From assembly GCA_022827275.1 (NCBI GenBank), contig JAJDTG010000020.1, forward strand, positions 1-64,000: a DNA stretch of 64,000 nt, given 5' to 3'. Below, in pieces: positions 51,644 to 59,864 of the stretch (within the stretch, counting starts at the first letter, position 1; every line of letters begins with the position of its first letter). The notes under the pieces are model-generated. The model had not been told where the DNA came from, made no database searches, and saw nothing but the letters and a program-made list of their open reading frames with translations. The position numbers and the translations under genes were made by a program. This DNA comes from Candidatus Dadabacteria bacterium (GTDB lineage: Bacteria > Desulfobacterota_D > UBA1144 > Nemesobacterales > Nemesobacteraceae).

Positions 51644-52294
51644 ATGGCCATTGCAATAGAAAAGGAAGGAAAAACCATTTCCGAAGCCGTAGTGAACGCC
51701 TGCGAGGAACTCGGAGTCTCAAAAGACGAAGTGGAAATCGAAGTTATAAGGGAAGACTCCAAGGGAGTTCTGGGCATAGGAAGCAGAAACGCCATAGTAA
51801 GGGTGGAGGTAAAAACTGGCGGGTTAAGCGAGAAGGCATTTCGGGCGAAAAAAACTCTTGAAAACCTCCTAGGTTTTCTGTTTTCAGCCCCGCAGAGCGT
51901 AAAGGCCGAAGAAACCGAAACCAGGATAGTACTTGAAGTTTGGCCCGTTAAAGACAAGAAATTCCTCATAGGGAAAAACGGGGAAGTGATAAAGTCCCTT
52001 GAGTACATAGTAGGAAAGATAGCTTCGAAAAACAGCAACGAGGGAAGAAGCAAGCGGGTTGCCATAAATATCGGCGGGCACGACGGAAAGAAAAAGGACA
52101 CCGACGTACCGAGAAAAGTCGCGGAAACCGTACAGAAAGTAAAAGAGAGCGGAAGTGCTCACTCAATCGAACGGCTTTCGTCTTACGAAAGGAAAATGGC
52201 CTACATAGAACTCAAGAAGCAAGAGGACATAAAATACGAGACGGTTCCAAGCAAGGGCAACTCGAAAAAAATCGTCGTTAGTCCTCAGGCCTGA
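51644..52294 (+). CDS. jag: Jag/KhpB-type RNA-binding protein
   Basis: 216 residues with the Jag_N domain ('KEGKTISEAVVNACEELGVSKDEVEIEVIREDSKGVLGIGSRNAIVRV'), a KH domain ('LIGKNGEVIKSLEYIVGKIASKN') and an R3H-like segment ('RKVAETVQKVKESGSAHSIERLSSYERK...'). It binds RNA and regulates envelope or sporulation genes in other bacteria. It starts three bases after yidC with GGAGG overlapping the yidC end, the standard yidC-jag coupling. Confidence 0.93.
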   Translation: MAIAIEKEGKTISEAVVNACEELGVSKDEVEIEVIREDSKGVLGIGSRNAIVRVEVKTGGLSEKAFRAKKTLENLLGFLFSAPQSVKAEETETRIVLEVWPVKDKKFLIGKNGEVIKSLEYIVGKIASKNSNEGRSKRVAINIGGHDGKKKDTDVPRKVAETVQKVKESGSAHSIERLSSYERKMAYIELKKQEDIKYETVPSKGNSKKIVVSPQA

Positions 52295-52296
52295 AT

Positions 52297-52761
52297 TCAG
52301 GAACCCCGAAGCGTCCTGAAAAAATCCTCAAGAATGCGCGCGCACCGCTCGCCACAGATCCCCCCTGAGAATTCCACCTGGTGATTGAGCTCCTCCCCCG
52401 TGCCGATTCCAAAGTTGCTTACGAGCGCTCCGCCCTTGGGATCGGGAGCGCCAAATATCACCCTGTCTATTCTCGCGTTAACAATGGCTCCCATGCACAT
52501 GGCGCAGGGCTCGAGAGTGACGTAGATAGAAGTGCCGGAAAGTCTCCAGTTTCCGACAACTTCGCATGCGCGGCGTATAGCCAGAATTTCGGCGTGGGCG
52601 GTAGCGTCCGAAGCTGATTCCCTCAGGTTGTGGGCGGCCGAAATTACGGTTCCGCCCCCATCGACTATAACTGCCCCGACCGGAACTTCACCTTCCGAAG
52701 CGGCCCGCTCGGCCTCCTTGATAGCCAAGGCCATAGTGCTTTCATCGGACTGCCCCGTCAC
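52297..52761 (-). CDS. tadA: tRNA-specific adenosine deaminase
   Basis: 154 residues. Converts A34 to inosine in tRNA-Arg. Zinc-site motifs 'THAEI' (His, Glu) and 'TLEPCAMCMGA' (two Cys) plus 'EVPVGAVIV' identify it. GTG at 52761 or ATG at 52734 could be the start. It lies 15 bases after the acyl-CoA ligase gene on the same strand and is convergent with jag. Confidence 0.93.
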   Translation of the reverse strand: MTGQSDESTMALAIKEAERAASEGEVPVGAVIVDGGGTVISAAHNLRESASDATAHAEILAIRRACEVVGNWRLSGTSIYVTLEPCAMCMGAIVNARIDRVIFGAPDPKGGALVSNFGIGTGEELNHQVEFSGGICGERCARILEDFFRTLRGS

Positions 52762-52776
52762 GGATAAAAGGGAAGC

Positions 52777-54498
52777 TTACTTCCTGGCACTGAACTTGAG
52801 GCCCGTTTCATTCCTGTCCCAAGTATTATCAGTGATTTCCTTGATTTCGGCGACCTTGACCTTCTGGGTTGCGGTTACCGGGAATCCATCCTCGTAAACC
52901 TCTATGAACCTGGGAACCATGGCTACTATGACCCTTTCGGCCATCCATTTGGAGAACTCAATCGGATCAAATTCCTCTCCAGCCTTGAGCGTAACGCAGA
53001 GCTTAATCTCGTCATCCGAAACGTTCGGGAGCCTTATACCGACCGCAATGGCTTCCTGAATCGCCGGGTACTGCATAGCCTCGTCCCCGACAGCTACCGG
53101 ATCCACGTTTTCGCCTGAAACCCTGATGCGGCTGAACCTTCCGACGAAATAGTATCTCCCGTCGATACCTCTGGCGAAGAGATCATCCGAATTGAAGAAG
53201 CCTTCATCGTCAAAGGCCTCCCTGGTTCTTCTCTCATCCTTGAAATATTCATTCAGGGTCGTATGCGGAACAAGAGGCTTTACGAAAAGAAGCCCCTTGG
53301 CGTCGTCGGGAGGAGTAATGTCGTCGGTTGAGTCCCAGAAGGGTCTTACCACTGCATCGATGTCTTCAGGATTTCTGAGCTCAACGTAATATCCCTCCAT
53401 GGGGAAACCGGATGAACCCGGGCGGTGATCCTCGGGGTCTTTCCAGAGAACCATCCCCATCTCGGTCGAACCGTATCCGTCTATTACCCTGACTCCGAAC
53501 CTCTCTTGGAATTCCTTCAGGTTCCTCGGAGCCGGGGAGCCCAGCAGTATCCTTATGTTGTGCTTCTGATCCCACTCGCTCTCAGGCGCGGCCCAGAGAT
53601 ACTCGGCTACCGCTCCCAGCATGTTAACGCATGTCGCGCCGCATCCGGCCGCCCATTTCCAGAAATTGGAAGCTGAGAATCTCGGGAAAAACACGGCAGT
53701 CGCACCGGCCGCCATGGCACTGAAAAGGCACATTACCTGAGCATTCGCGTGACCAAGGGAAAGTATGCTCATGAGCACGTCATCGCTCCTTATTCCCTGC
53801 TGCTGCAGATAAGAACGGACCGTCATGATCACTCCTCCGTGATCCCTGGCGACTCCTTTCGGCATCCCTGTGGTGCCGGACGTAAACATGCACCTCTCCA
53901 TGTCGGCAGTGGTAACGTCCACCCCGGGATTGGTATCGTCATAATTGTTAAATTCTGAAAAAGGAAGCGCCTTTATGCCTCCGATTGTTTCGGGAGGGCT
54001 GTCAATCGTTACGAAAACCACTTCAAGATTTTCAAGACTCTCGCCGATTTCTTCTATAAAGGGAATGCTCCCCTCGTCAATGATAAGGGCTCTCATGTCC
54101 GAGTAGTTGATTACGTAAGCGAGCCTTTCCCCCTTCTCGTCCTTGTTTACCGGAACCTGAACCCCGCCGCACTTGTGTATGGAGATAATAGATATCACGT
54201 GCTCAGAACAGTTGAGCATGTACATGCCGACCTTGTCCCCTTTATTTATTCCGAACCCCTGGGCAAGACCATTTGCCACCCTGTTTGCCCACGCGTTGGT
54301 TTCCGCGTAAGTGTAGCTCTCGACTATGTTTCCGTCCCTGTCTCCGACCTTGAACATTGCCTTGTCGGGAAACATCTCGGCACCCTTCTCAAGGTTTGTG
54401 GTTATCGGCTCCCACTGCAAAGTGTCTTCAAATTTGCCGAAGGGAAGATCTCCGCTCCCCAGATAGGCGGCATCGCGCGGTTTGAATAATAATTGCAT
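52777..54498 (-). CDS. AMP-forming acyl-CoA synthetase (CaiC-like), copy 1
   Basis: 573 residues of the ANL family. 'FTSGTTGMPKGV' is the phosphate loop, 'GYGSTEMGM' the A5 motif, 'GRYYFVGRFSRIRVSGENVDP' the hinge (A8) region, and 'TATQKVKVAEIK' the C-terminal lysine motif. It activates a carboxylic acid to its CoA ester with ATP. The overall pattern resembles crotonobetaine/carnitine- or medium-chain acyl-CoA ligases, but the substrate is unknown. AGGAGG precedes the ATG. Closely similar to the gene at 55620. Confidence 0.9.
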   Translation of the reverse strand: MQLLFKPRDAAYLGSGDLPFGKFEDTLQWEPITTNLEKGAEMFPDKAMFKVGDRDGNIVESYTYAETNAWANRVANGLAQGFGINKGDKVGMYMLNCSEHVISIISIHKCGGVQVPVNKDEKGERLAYVINYSDMRALIIDEGSIPFIEEIGESLENLEVVFVTIDSPPETIGGIKALPFSEFNNYDDTNPGVDVTTADMERCMFTSGTTGMPKGVARDHGGVIMTVRSYLQQQGIRSDDVLMSILSLGHANAQVMCLFSAMAAGATAVFFPRFSASNFWKWAAGCGATCVNMLGAVAEYLWAAPESEWDQKHNIRILLGSPAPRNLKEFQERFGVRVIDGYGSTEMGMVLWKDPEDHRPGSSGFPMEGYYVELRNPEDIDAVVRPFWDSTDDITPPDDAKGLLFVKPLVPHTTLNEYFKDERRTREAFDDEGFFNSDDLFARGIDGRYYFVGRFSRIRVSGENVDPVAVGDEAMQYPAIQEAIAVGIRLPNVSDDEIKLCVTLKAGEEFDPIEFSKWMAERVIVAMVPRFIEVYEDGFPVTATQKVKVAEIKEITDNTWDRNETGLKFSARK

Positions 54499-54665
54499 TT
54501 ATTGTAACCTCCTGAACTGTCTTATAGCGCTTGAAAATGAAAAGGCGCTGTAAAAATCCACACTATTATAGTTAATCGGTGCTTCATTGCAAACCCTAGT
54601 ATCTTCACGGTTCCTGAAAACCGCCTCAACCTGCCATATGCGGCCTGAATCCCGCTTTTGACCTT

Positions 54666-55631
54666 ATGGAAATTTGGAATCTGCTGATTTTTGCCGCGAG
54701 TTTGGCGGTTCTTTGGAAAGGGGCCGACTTTCTCGTTAAAGGTGCATCGGGACTTGCGAAATTCACCGGTATGGGTGCTTTTTTCGCAGGATTCATCGTA
54801 GTTGCGCTCGGAACCTCCTTGCCCGAATTCGTGGTCTGCCTAGTGGCAGTCATAGAGGGTTCAAGCGACATAGCGGTTGGAAACATAGTCGGGAGCAATA
54901 TCGCCAACATCGGGCTTATTTTCGGCCTGGCAGCCCTTATAAGTCCCATAGTCATAGCCAAAGAGGCGTGGAAGGATCAGAGGCTTCCCCTCATTTTCTT
55001 AGTGATTATGACCCTTGCCGCTTATGGTCTTAGCCGCATAGGATTCTCCATCGGAAGAGTCGAAGGTGCGGTACTGTTTTTGCTGCTCATCATCTTTTTG
55101 TCCGTCCCGTACAAAGAATCAATGGAAGAAAAAAGCGAGAGTTCTTCTCCGCCGCGAGGCGAGGGCGGGTGGAAACTTCTTTTCTACGTGGTTTTGGGTT
55201 CCATGCTTCTGGCGGGAAGCGCACATTTTCTCGTTAACAGTGCAATAAAGATCGCCACGCAGATTGGAGTAAGTGAGCTGTTCATAGGGGTAACGGCTGT
55301 TGCCATCGGGACTTCACTCCCGGAACTTGGCGCTTCTCTCGTGGCGGCATTGAGAAGGGAGCAGAACATAGTCGTCGGCAACATCATAGGAAGCAACTTC
55401 TTTAATCTCGGGTTTCTGGGCCTCGTGGCGGTTATCCGGCCCGTAGACGTAAGCCGAAGCATGTTCGGCAACACGTCCGAATTTACATTCCTTATCCTGC
55501 TTACCGTTGTTTTTGCGTTATTGGTCGGAAAAACCTGGATTAGCCAAAACAGGATCGGAAAAAAGAAAGGCGCTCTTCTGCTTATAATTTACGTAGCATT
55601 TCTCTACTTTATCTCGGGCTCACTTTCTTGA
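54666..55631 (+). CDS. CaxA/YrbG-type calcium/sodium:proton antiporter
   Basis: 321 residues with the two inverted alpha-repeats of the CaCA superfamily. 'IVVALGTSLPEFVVCLVAVIEGSSDIAVGNIVGSNIANI' in the first half matches 'TAVAIGTSLPELGASLVAALRREQNIVVGNIIGSNFFNL' in the second; the repeated 'GTSLPE' Glu residues bind the cation. It probably exports Ca2+ in exchange for Na+ or H+. It lies between two acyl-CoA ligases on the other strand and its end overlaps the second by 12 bases. Confidence 0.92.
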   Translation: MEIWNLLIFAASLAVLWKGADFLVKGASGLAKFTGMGAFFAGFIVVALGTSLPEFVVCLVAVIEGSSDIAVGNIVGSNIANIGLIFGLAALISPIVIAKEAWKDQRLPLIFLVIMTLAAYGLSRIGFSIGRVEGAVLFLLLIIFLSVPYKESMEEKSESSSPPRGEGGWKLLFYVVLGSMLLAGSAHFLVNSAIKIATQIGVSELFIGVTAVAIGTSLPELGASLVAALRREQNIVVGNIIGSNFFNLGFLGLVAVIRPVDVSRSMFGNTSEFTFLILLTVVFALLVGKTWISQNRIGKKKGALLLIIYVAFLYFISGSLS

Positions 55632-57338
55632 TCTTAGCTTGAGCCCGCTTTCGTGCCTGTCCCAAGTGGAATCGGATATGTTCTTTAGTTCTGAAACCGC
55701 GATTTTCTGGGTCGAGGTAAGAGGGAACTCCTCGTAGACTTCGATGAATCTGGGAACCATTGCCACCATCACCTTCTCAGCCATCCATTCGCAGAATTCC
55801 ACAGGGTCGAAATCCGCATCTTCCTTGAGTATCAGGTTAAGCTTGATCTCGTCATCCGATATGTCGGGCAGTCTAATGCCTACGGCAACTGCCTCCTGAA
55901 CTGAAGGATGTTCCTCCGAGACGTCGCCCACTGCTACAGGATCAACGTTCTCTCCCGACACGCGTATTCTGCTGTAGCGGCCCATGAAGTAGTATCTCCC
56001 GTCGGTTCCGACAGCAAACAGGTCATCCGAATTGAAAAAGCCTTGGTCGTCAAAGGCGTTTTTTGTTCTTCTCTCGTCCTTGAAATATTCATCGAGGGTA
56101 GTGTGCGGAACCAAGGGCTTTATGAAAAGAAGCCCCTTTTCTTCCTCAGCCGGAGCAGGATTCTTATCCACGTCCCAGAGTTTGTCTATGATCTCGTCCG
56201 TGTTCAGGGGGTCTCTTATCTCAAGGTGGTAACCCTCGACGGGAAGTCCGCATGAACCCGGATTTTCATCCTCGGGGTCTTTCCAGAGCGGCATTCCCAT
56301 CTCAGTGGATCCGTAGCCTTCAACTATTTTCGTATTGAACCTTTCTTCGAACTCGCGAAGTTTTTTAGGCGCAGGCCCCGAGAGCATCATTCTTATCCCA
56401 TGCTTTGAATCCCACTCTGACAGCGGAGAAGTCCATATGTACTCGGGCACCGCTCCCAGCATGTTAGCTCCGGTCGCACCGCAGCCGGCTGCCCACTTCC
56501 AGAAATTAGAAGCGGAGAACCTCGAGAAGAAAACGGCCGAACCTCCAACAGCTATTGAGACGAAAAGGCACATTACCTGAGCGTTTGCGTGTCCCAGGGA
56601 AAGAACCGTCATCAAGACGTCCTCGCTTCTGAGCCCCTGCTGCTGTATAAAGGAGCGGACCGTCATTATCACCCCTCCGTGGTCACGGATAACACCCTTG
56701 GGCATCCCCGTGGTGCCGGAAGTGAACATGCATCTCTCCTTGTCGGCAATCGTCACGTCGACCTCAGGGTTTTCAGATGAATACTGGTCAAAAGCGGAAA
56801 AAGGAAGCGCCTTTATACCTCCTATGTCCGCCGGAACCTCCTCTGAAACAAGAAAAATCGCCTCGAGATTCTCAAGCTTGTCCGCTATTTCAGTTATGTA
56901 GGGAAGACTCTGGGTATCGACCACAAGCACCCGCATCTCGGAGTAGTTTATTACGTAAGCAAGTCTCTCGCCTTTTTCATCTTTGTTTATAGGAACCTGG
57001 ACGGCGCCCGATTTGTGGGCGGCGATAATCGATATGACGTATTCGGAACAGTTGAGCATGTACATGCCGACCTTGTCCCCCTTTTTTATCCCGAACTCCC
57101 CGACAAGACCGTTTGCCACCCTGTTCGCCCAGGCGTTGGTTTCCCCGTAACTGTAGCTTTCAGCTACATTGCCGTCTGAATCCCCGAGGCTGAACATTGT
57201 TTTTTCTGGGTATGCCTCAGCCCCAGCTTCAAGGTACCTGGTTATCGGAAGCCACTTATCAGTGTCGTCTAAGGGGCCGTTTGGAAGAGTCCCCTCTCCT
57301 ATGTATTTTTCGTCTCTCGGACGTAAAGGCAGTTTCAT
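55620..57338 (-). CDS. AMP-forming acyl-CoA synthetase (CaiC-like), copy 2
   Basis: 572 residues, a clear paralogue of copy 1: shared 'FTSGTTGMPKGV', 'GYGSTEMGM', 'YYFMGRYSRIRVSGENVDPVAVGD' and 'TSTQKIAVSELK'. Differences cluster around the acyl pocket, so the two may prefer different acids. GAGGG lies before the ATG. The paralogues lie in the same direction with the antiporter inserted between them. Confidence 0.9.
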   Translation of the reverse strand: MKLPLRPRDEKYIGEGTLPNGPLDDTDKWLPITRYLEAGAEAYPEKTMFSLGDSDGNVAESYSYGETNAWANRVANGLVGEFGIKKGDKVGMYMLNCSEYVISIIAAHKSGAVQVPINKDEKGERLAYVINYSEMRVLVVDTQSLPYITEIADKLENLEAIFLVSEEVPADIGGIKALPFSAFDQYSSENPEVDVTIADKERCMFTSGTTGMPKGVIRDHGGVIMTVRSFIQQQGLRSEDVLMTVLSLGHANAQVMCLFVSIAVGGSAVFFSRFSASNFWKWAAGCGATGANMLGAVPEYIWTSPLSEWDSKHGIRMMLSGPAPKKLREFEERFNTKIVEGYGSTEMGMPLWKDPEDENPGSCGLPVEGYHLEIRDPLNTDEIIDKLWDVDKNPAPAEEEKGLLFIKPLVPHTTLDEYFKDERRTKNAFDDQGFFNSDDLFAVGTDGRYYFMGRYSRIRVSGENVDPVAVGDVSEEHPSVQEAVAVGIRLPDISDDEIKLNLILKEDADFDPVEFCEWMAEKVMVAMVPRFIEVYEEFPLTSTQKIAVSELKNISDSTWDRHESGLKLRSRK

Positions 57339-57543
57339 TTTTCCCTCTTACGTATTTCGATTTTAGAATATAAATTGGCTTTTCAGTCTCTAGCCGTTTC
57401 CCATTCCGAGGTTTCTAGTTTACCTGAAAAAATCTGGTTGATGGGGGCAATGTTCCCATGCTCGAACACCTAGGGAAGAGAGGAATTGAAAGGAACCATT
57501 GCTCAAAAAGCTTAAGCAAATAGGAAGAAATCTCTTGAATCAA

Positions 57544-57584
57544 TTTTGCACAATTTGAAAATACTACTTTCAAATTGTGCAAAA
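57544..57584. repeat. 17-bp perfect inverted repeat
   Basis: Arms 57544-57560 (TTTTGCACAATTTGAAA) and 57568-57584 are perfectly complementary around a 7-base loop. AT-rich, with no clear T-run after it. It could be an operator for the AbiEi-like regulator, a terminator of the acyl-CoA synthetase side or a recombination mark. Confidence 0.75.
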
Positions 57585-57799
57585 GATCCCATTCATTATG
57601 GACATGTTGAACTAACGAGAATCCAAGTTAAGGAAAATAAACCGTTAAGCTTAATAGAACCCTGTATCGTACACCAACCAATCAATCAAGATGCCCCGAA
57701 TCGACTATTCTCTAGTGCTTATTGATGTGGAAACCCTAAACCTTTCAGCATATAATTCTTTTCAACGATTGGTGAAAACATATATTTTAATAAAAATTC

Positions 57800-57827
57800 T
57801 TGATCTTTTCACTAAAACAGATATTAT
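57800..57827 (+). promoter_or_regulatory. Promoter of the AbiEi-like gene, near-leaderless spacing
   Basis: TTGATC (57800-57805), 16 bases, TATTAT (57822-57827). The ATG at 57837 follows nine bases later, with no Shine-Dalgarno sequence. Confidence 0.55.
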
Positions 57828-57836
57828 CACCGTACG

Positions 57837-58916
57837 ATGAAATCATATCAATCAGAAAAAGAACTGGAAATACACGCTGGAGAAGCCCTGCGGGGACTGT
57901 TTGACAGCAGACCTCAACTCAAAGTCGAGAAGATTGAGTTTGAGTCACATGTAGCAGATGGCCGCAGGGCTGATATTCTTGCATCAATCGACGCATTCGG
58001 ACATCGCCATACGCTGGTCTGTGAAGTTAAGCACGACGGACAACCTCGTCACGTTCGCAACGCAGTACTGCAACTTCTCGATTCTATAGGCCGCATGAAC
58101 TTGAGTGCGGTACCGGTGCTCATTGCTCCTTTTCTGTCGGAAAAATCTCGAGCAATCTGCATCGACTACAATGTTAACTACCTTGATCTCTACGGTAATG
58201 CTTTTTTTCAAGCGCCCGGCATTTTGATCGATGTGAGCGTAGCGGACCGACCCGTCGCAGAAAAAAGAGACCTGAAATCGCTGTTTCGCCCGAAAGCGGC
58301 TCATATCCTGCGTGTCATGCTACGTAATCCGAAGCGAGCCTGGCGCGTCACGGAACTAGCTGAGGCGGCCGATTCAAGCCTGGGTCATGTCAGCAATGTT
58401 CGCAAAGCCTTGCTGAATCGGGAATGGGCAAAACATACGAGTGGCGGTGTCTCTATCACCGACCCAGATGCGCTGCTCGATGCCTGGCGCAGCGCATATC
58501 GCCGCCCGGACGGTAATGTGATCAGATTCTATACCAGTTTTCATGGGGAAGCCTTCGAAAAAGCTGTTAAAGATGTTTTGTCCGCACGCTCTCCCCAAGA
58601 TCTGGCAACCTTTGCATCATTTTCGGCTGCACGTTGGATCGCACCTTATGGTAGAACAGGTATCGACTATTTCTACGCTAACAGAGAGGGTGCGGAGAAA
58701 ATCGCCAACGCACTGAAAGCATCAAATGTCAGCAAGGGCAACAATGTCGAAATCCTCATTCTTAAAGACCGAAACATACTTCAAGACACCTTTGAACCGG
58801 TACCCGGCGTAATCTGCACGAGTCCGATTCAGACTTACCTAGATCTTTCGACCGCAGGGGAACGAGGAGCGGAATCAGCTGACTATTTAAGGAGAAAAAT
58901 GCTAGTATGGCACTAA
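57837..58916 (+). CDS. AbiEi-family antitoxin/regulator with nuclease-like N-terminal domain
   Basis: 359 residues in two parts. Residues about 1-140 look like a PD-(D/E)XK-type fold: 'DGRRADILASID' supplies an acidic residue and 'TLVCEVKHDGQ' the E-x-K pair. Residues about 145-210 hold a winged helix ('AHILRVMLRNPKRAWRVTELAEAADSSLGHVSNVRKALL') typical of AbiEi antitoxins, followed by the AbiEi-like C-terminal part ('AARWIAPYGRTGIDYFY...'). In type IV systems AbiEi represses transcription and counters the nucleotidyltransferase toxin. The stop overlaps the next gene by ten bases. Whether the N-terminal domain cuts DNA is untested. Confidence 0.78.
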   Translation: MKSYQSEKELEIHAGEALRGLFDSRPQLKVEKIEFESHVADGRRADILASIDAFGHRHTLVCEVKHDGQPRHVRNAVLQLLDSIGRMNLSAVPVLIAPFLSEKSRAICIDYNVNYLDLYGNAFFQAPGILIDVSVADRPVAEKRDLKSLFRPKAAHILRVMLRNPKRAWRVTELAEAADSSLGHVSNVRKALLNREWAKHTSGGVSITDPDALLDAWRSAYRRPDGNVIRFYTSFHGEAFEKAVKDVLSARSPQDLATFASFSAARWIAPYGRTGIDYFYANREGAEKIANALKASNVSKGNNVEILILKDRNILQDTFEPVPGVICTSPIQTYLDLSTAGERGAESADYLRRKMLVWH

Positions 58917-59788
58917 CGGATAGCAGAAACAATAGAAGTGAACCGCAATCAGCAGCGGATTATGATAATCGTTTAACGGAAGCAGTAAGGTCTGTTCTCA
59001 TTGAAATCGGCCAAATTCTCGGCAGTTTCAGAGGCAAATTCGCCGTCGTAGGTGGTGCTGTTCCTTGGCTGTTACTCAATAATGATGACATGCGCCATGT
59101 GGGTACCGTTGATATTGATCTCGGCCTTGACCCAGAAGCACTCGCCGATGGCGAATACGCAAAACTCGTTACTGCCTTGATGCAGCACGGTTATTCACAA
59201 GATGAGAACCGGGAAATTTTTCAGCTTCTGCGCTCAGTACCAGCGACAGACGACGGTCCACCAATTGATGTAGTGGTTGATTTCCTTATGCCACGGCAAG
59301 CCAAAATCGCAAAAAACCGTCCGCCGATCATCGAGAAATTCGCCGTCATTCGGGCCGATGGAGCCGAACTCGCCCTGCGGTTCTATGAAATAGTTCCGAT
59401 CGATGGTCCGATGCCCGAAGGGGGTACCAATAAAGTCAAACTTGCTGTTGCGTCAATTCCCGCGTTGCTGGCAATGAAGGGATTTGCTATTGATGGACGA
59501 CTCAAGCAAAAAGACGCCTACGACATTTATTACTGCGTACGCAATTTTGCGGGAGGCCCTGAAGCGTTGGCTGAAGCCTGCCGCCCTCTGCTTGAACATG
59601 AAGACAGTATCGCGAGTTACAAACATATAGACGAGAAGTTTGAGGCTGTAGACAGTTTTGGGCCAACTTCGGTACGTCGCTTCGTTGAGGGAACCTCTAT
59701 TCTGCAAGAGCGATCACCCGACCAATGGCAGCAGGACGCTTTCGGACAAGTCGATGCTTGGCTGCGTGCCCTCGGTTTAAGAAAATAA
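58907..59788 (+). CDS. AbiEii-like nucleotidyltransferase (putative toxin)
   Basis: 293 residues. 'KFAVVGGAVPWLLLNN' and 'GTVDIDLGLDPEAL' form the nucleotidyltransferase site (glycine pair and the DxD acid pair). 'IDVVVDFLMP' gives a third acidic strand and 'KDAYDIYYCVRNF' the usual helix near the end. The family includes AbiEii toxins and unlinked nucleotidyltransferases. It overlaps the regulator gene by ten bases, so the pair is coupled. The likely effect is to block growth when unchecked, for example during phage infection, by modifying tRNA or a protein. Confidence 0.8.
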   Translation: MALTDSRNNRSEPQSAADYDNRLTEAVRSVLIEIGQILGSFRGKFAVVGGAVPWLLLNNDDMRHVGTVDIDLGLDPEALADGEYAKLVTALMQHGYSQDENREIFQLLRSVPATDDGPPIDVVVDFLMPRQAKIAKNRPPIIEKFAVIRADGAELALRFYEIVPIDGPMPEGGTNKVKLAVASIPALLAMKGFAIDGRLKQKDAYDIYYCVRNFAGGPEALAEACRPLLEHEDSIASYKHIDEKFEAVDSFGPTSVRRFVEGTSILQERSPDQWQQDAFGQVDAWLRALGLRK

Positions 59789-59864
59789 AGAACTTCAAAG
59801 GATATTGCCGCTATTGTTAAAAAAGGAGAGACAGTTTCTCTGAGCAGGGTCAGGAAAAGACTAA

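Larger units (their letters stand above)
57339..57836. other. AT-rich intergenic region before the AbiE-like pair
   Basis: About 500 bases, lower in GC than the genes on either side. It contains the long hairpin at 57544-57584 and the promoter at 57800-57827. A plus frame from about 57560 to 57726 is open for some 55 codons without a start; its 'VELTRIQVKENKPLSL' is not a family I recognise. It may be the left border of a transferred toxin-antitoxin module. Confidence 0.5.

Noticed and set aside
57560-57726. Open stretch of about 55 codons before the AbiE-like pair
   Set aside because: No start codon and no recognised family; noted in the intergenic entry but not called.
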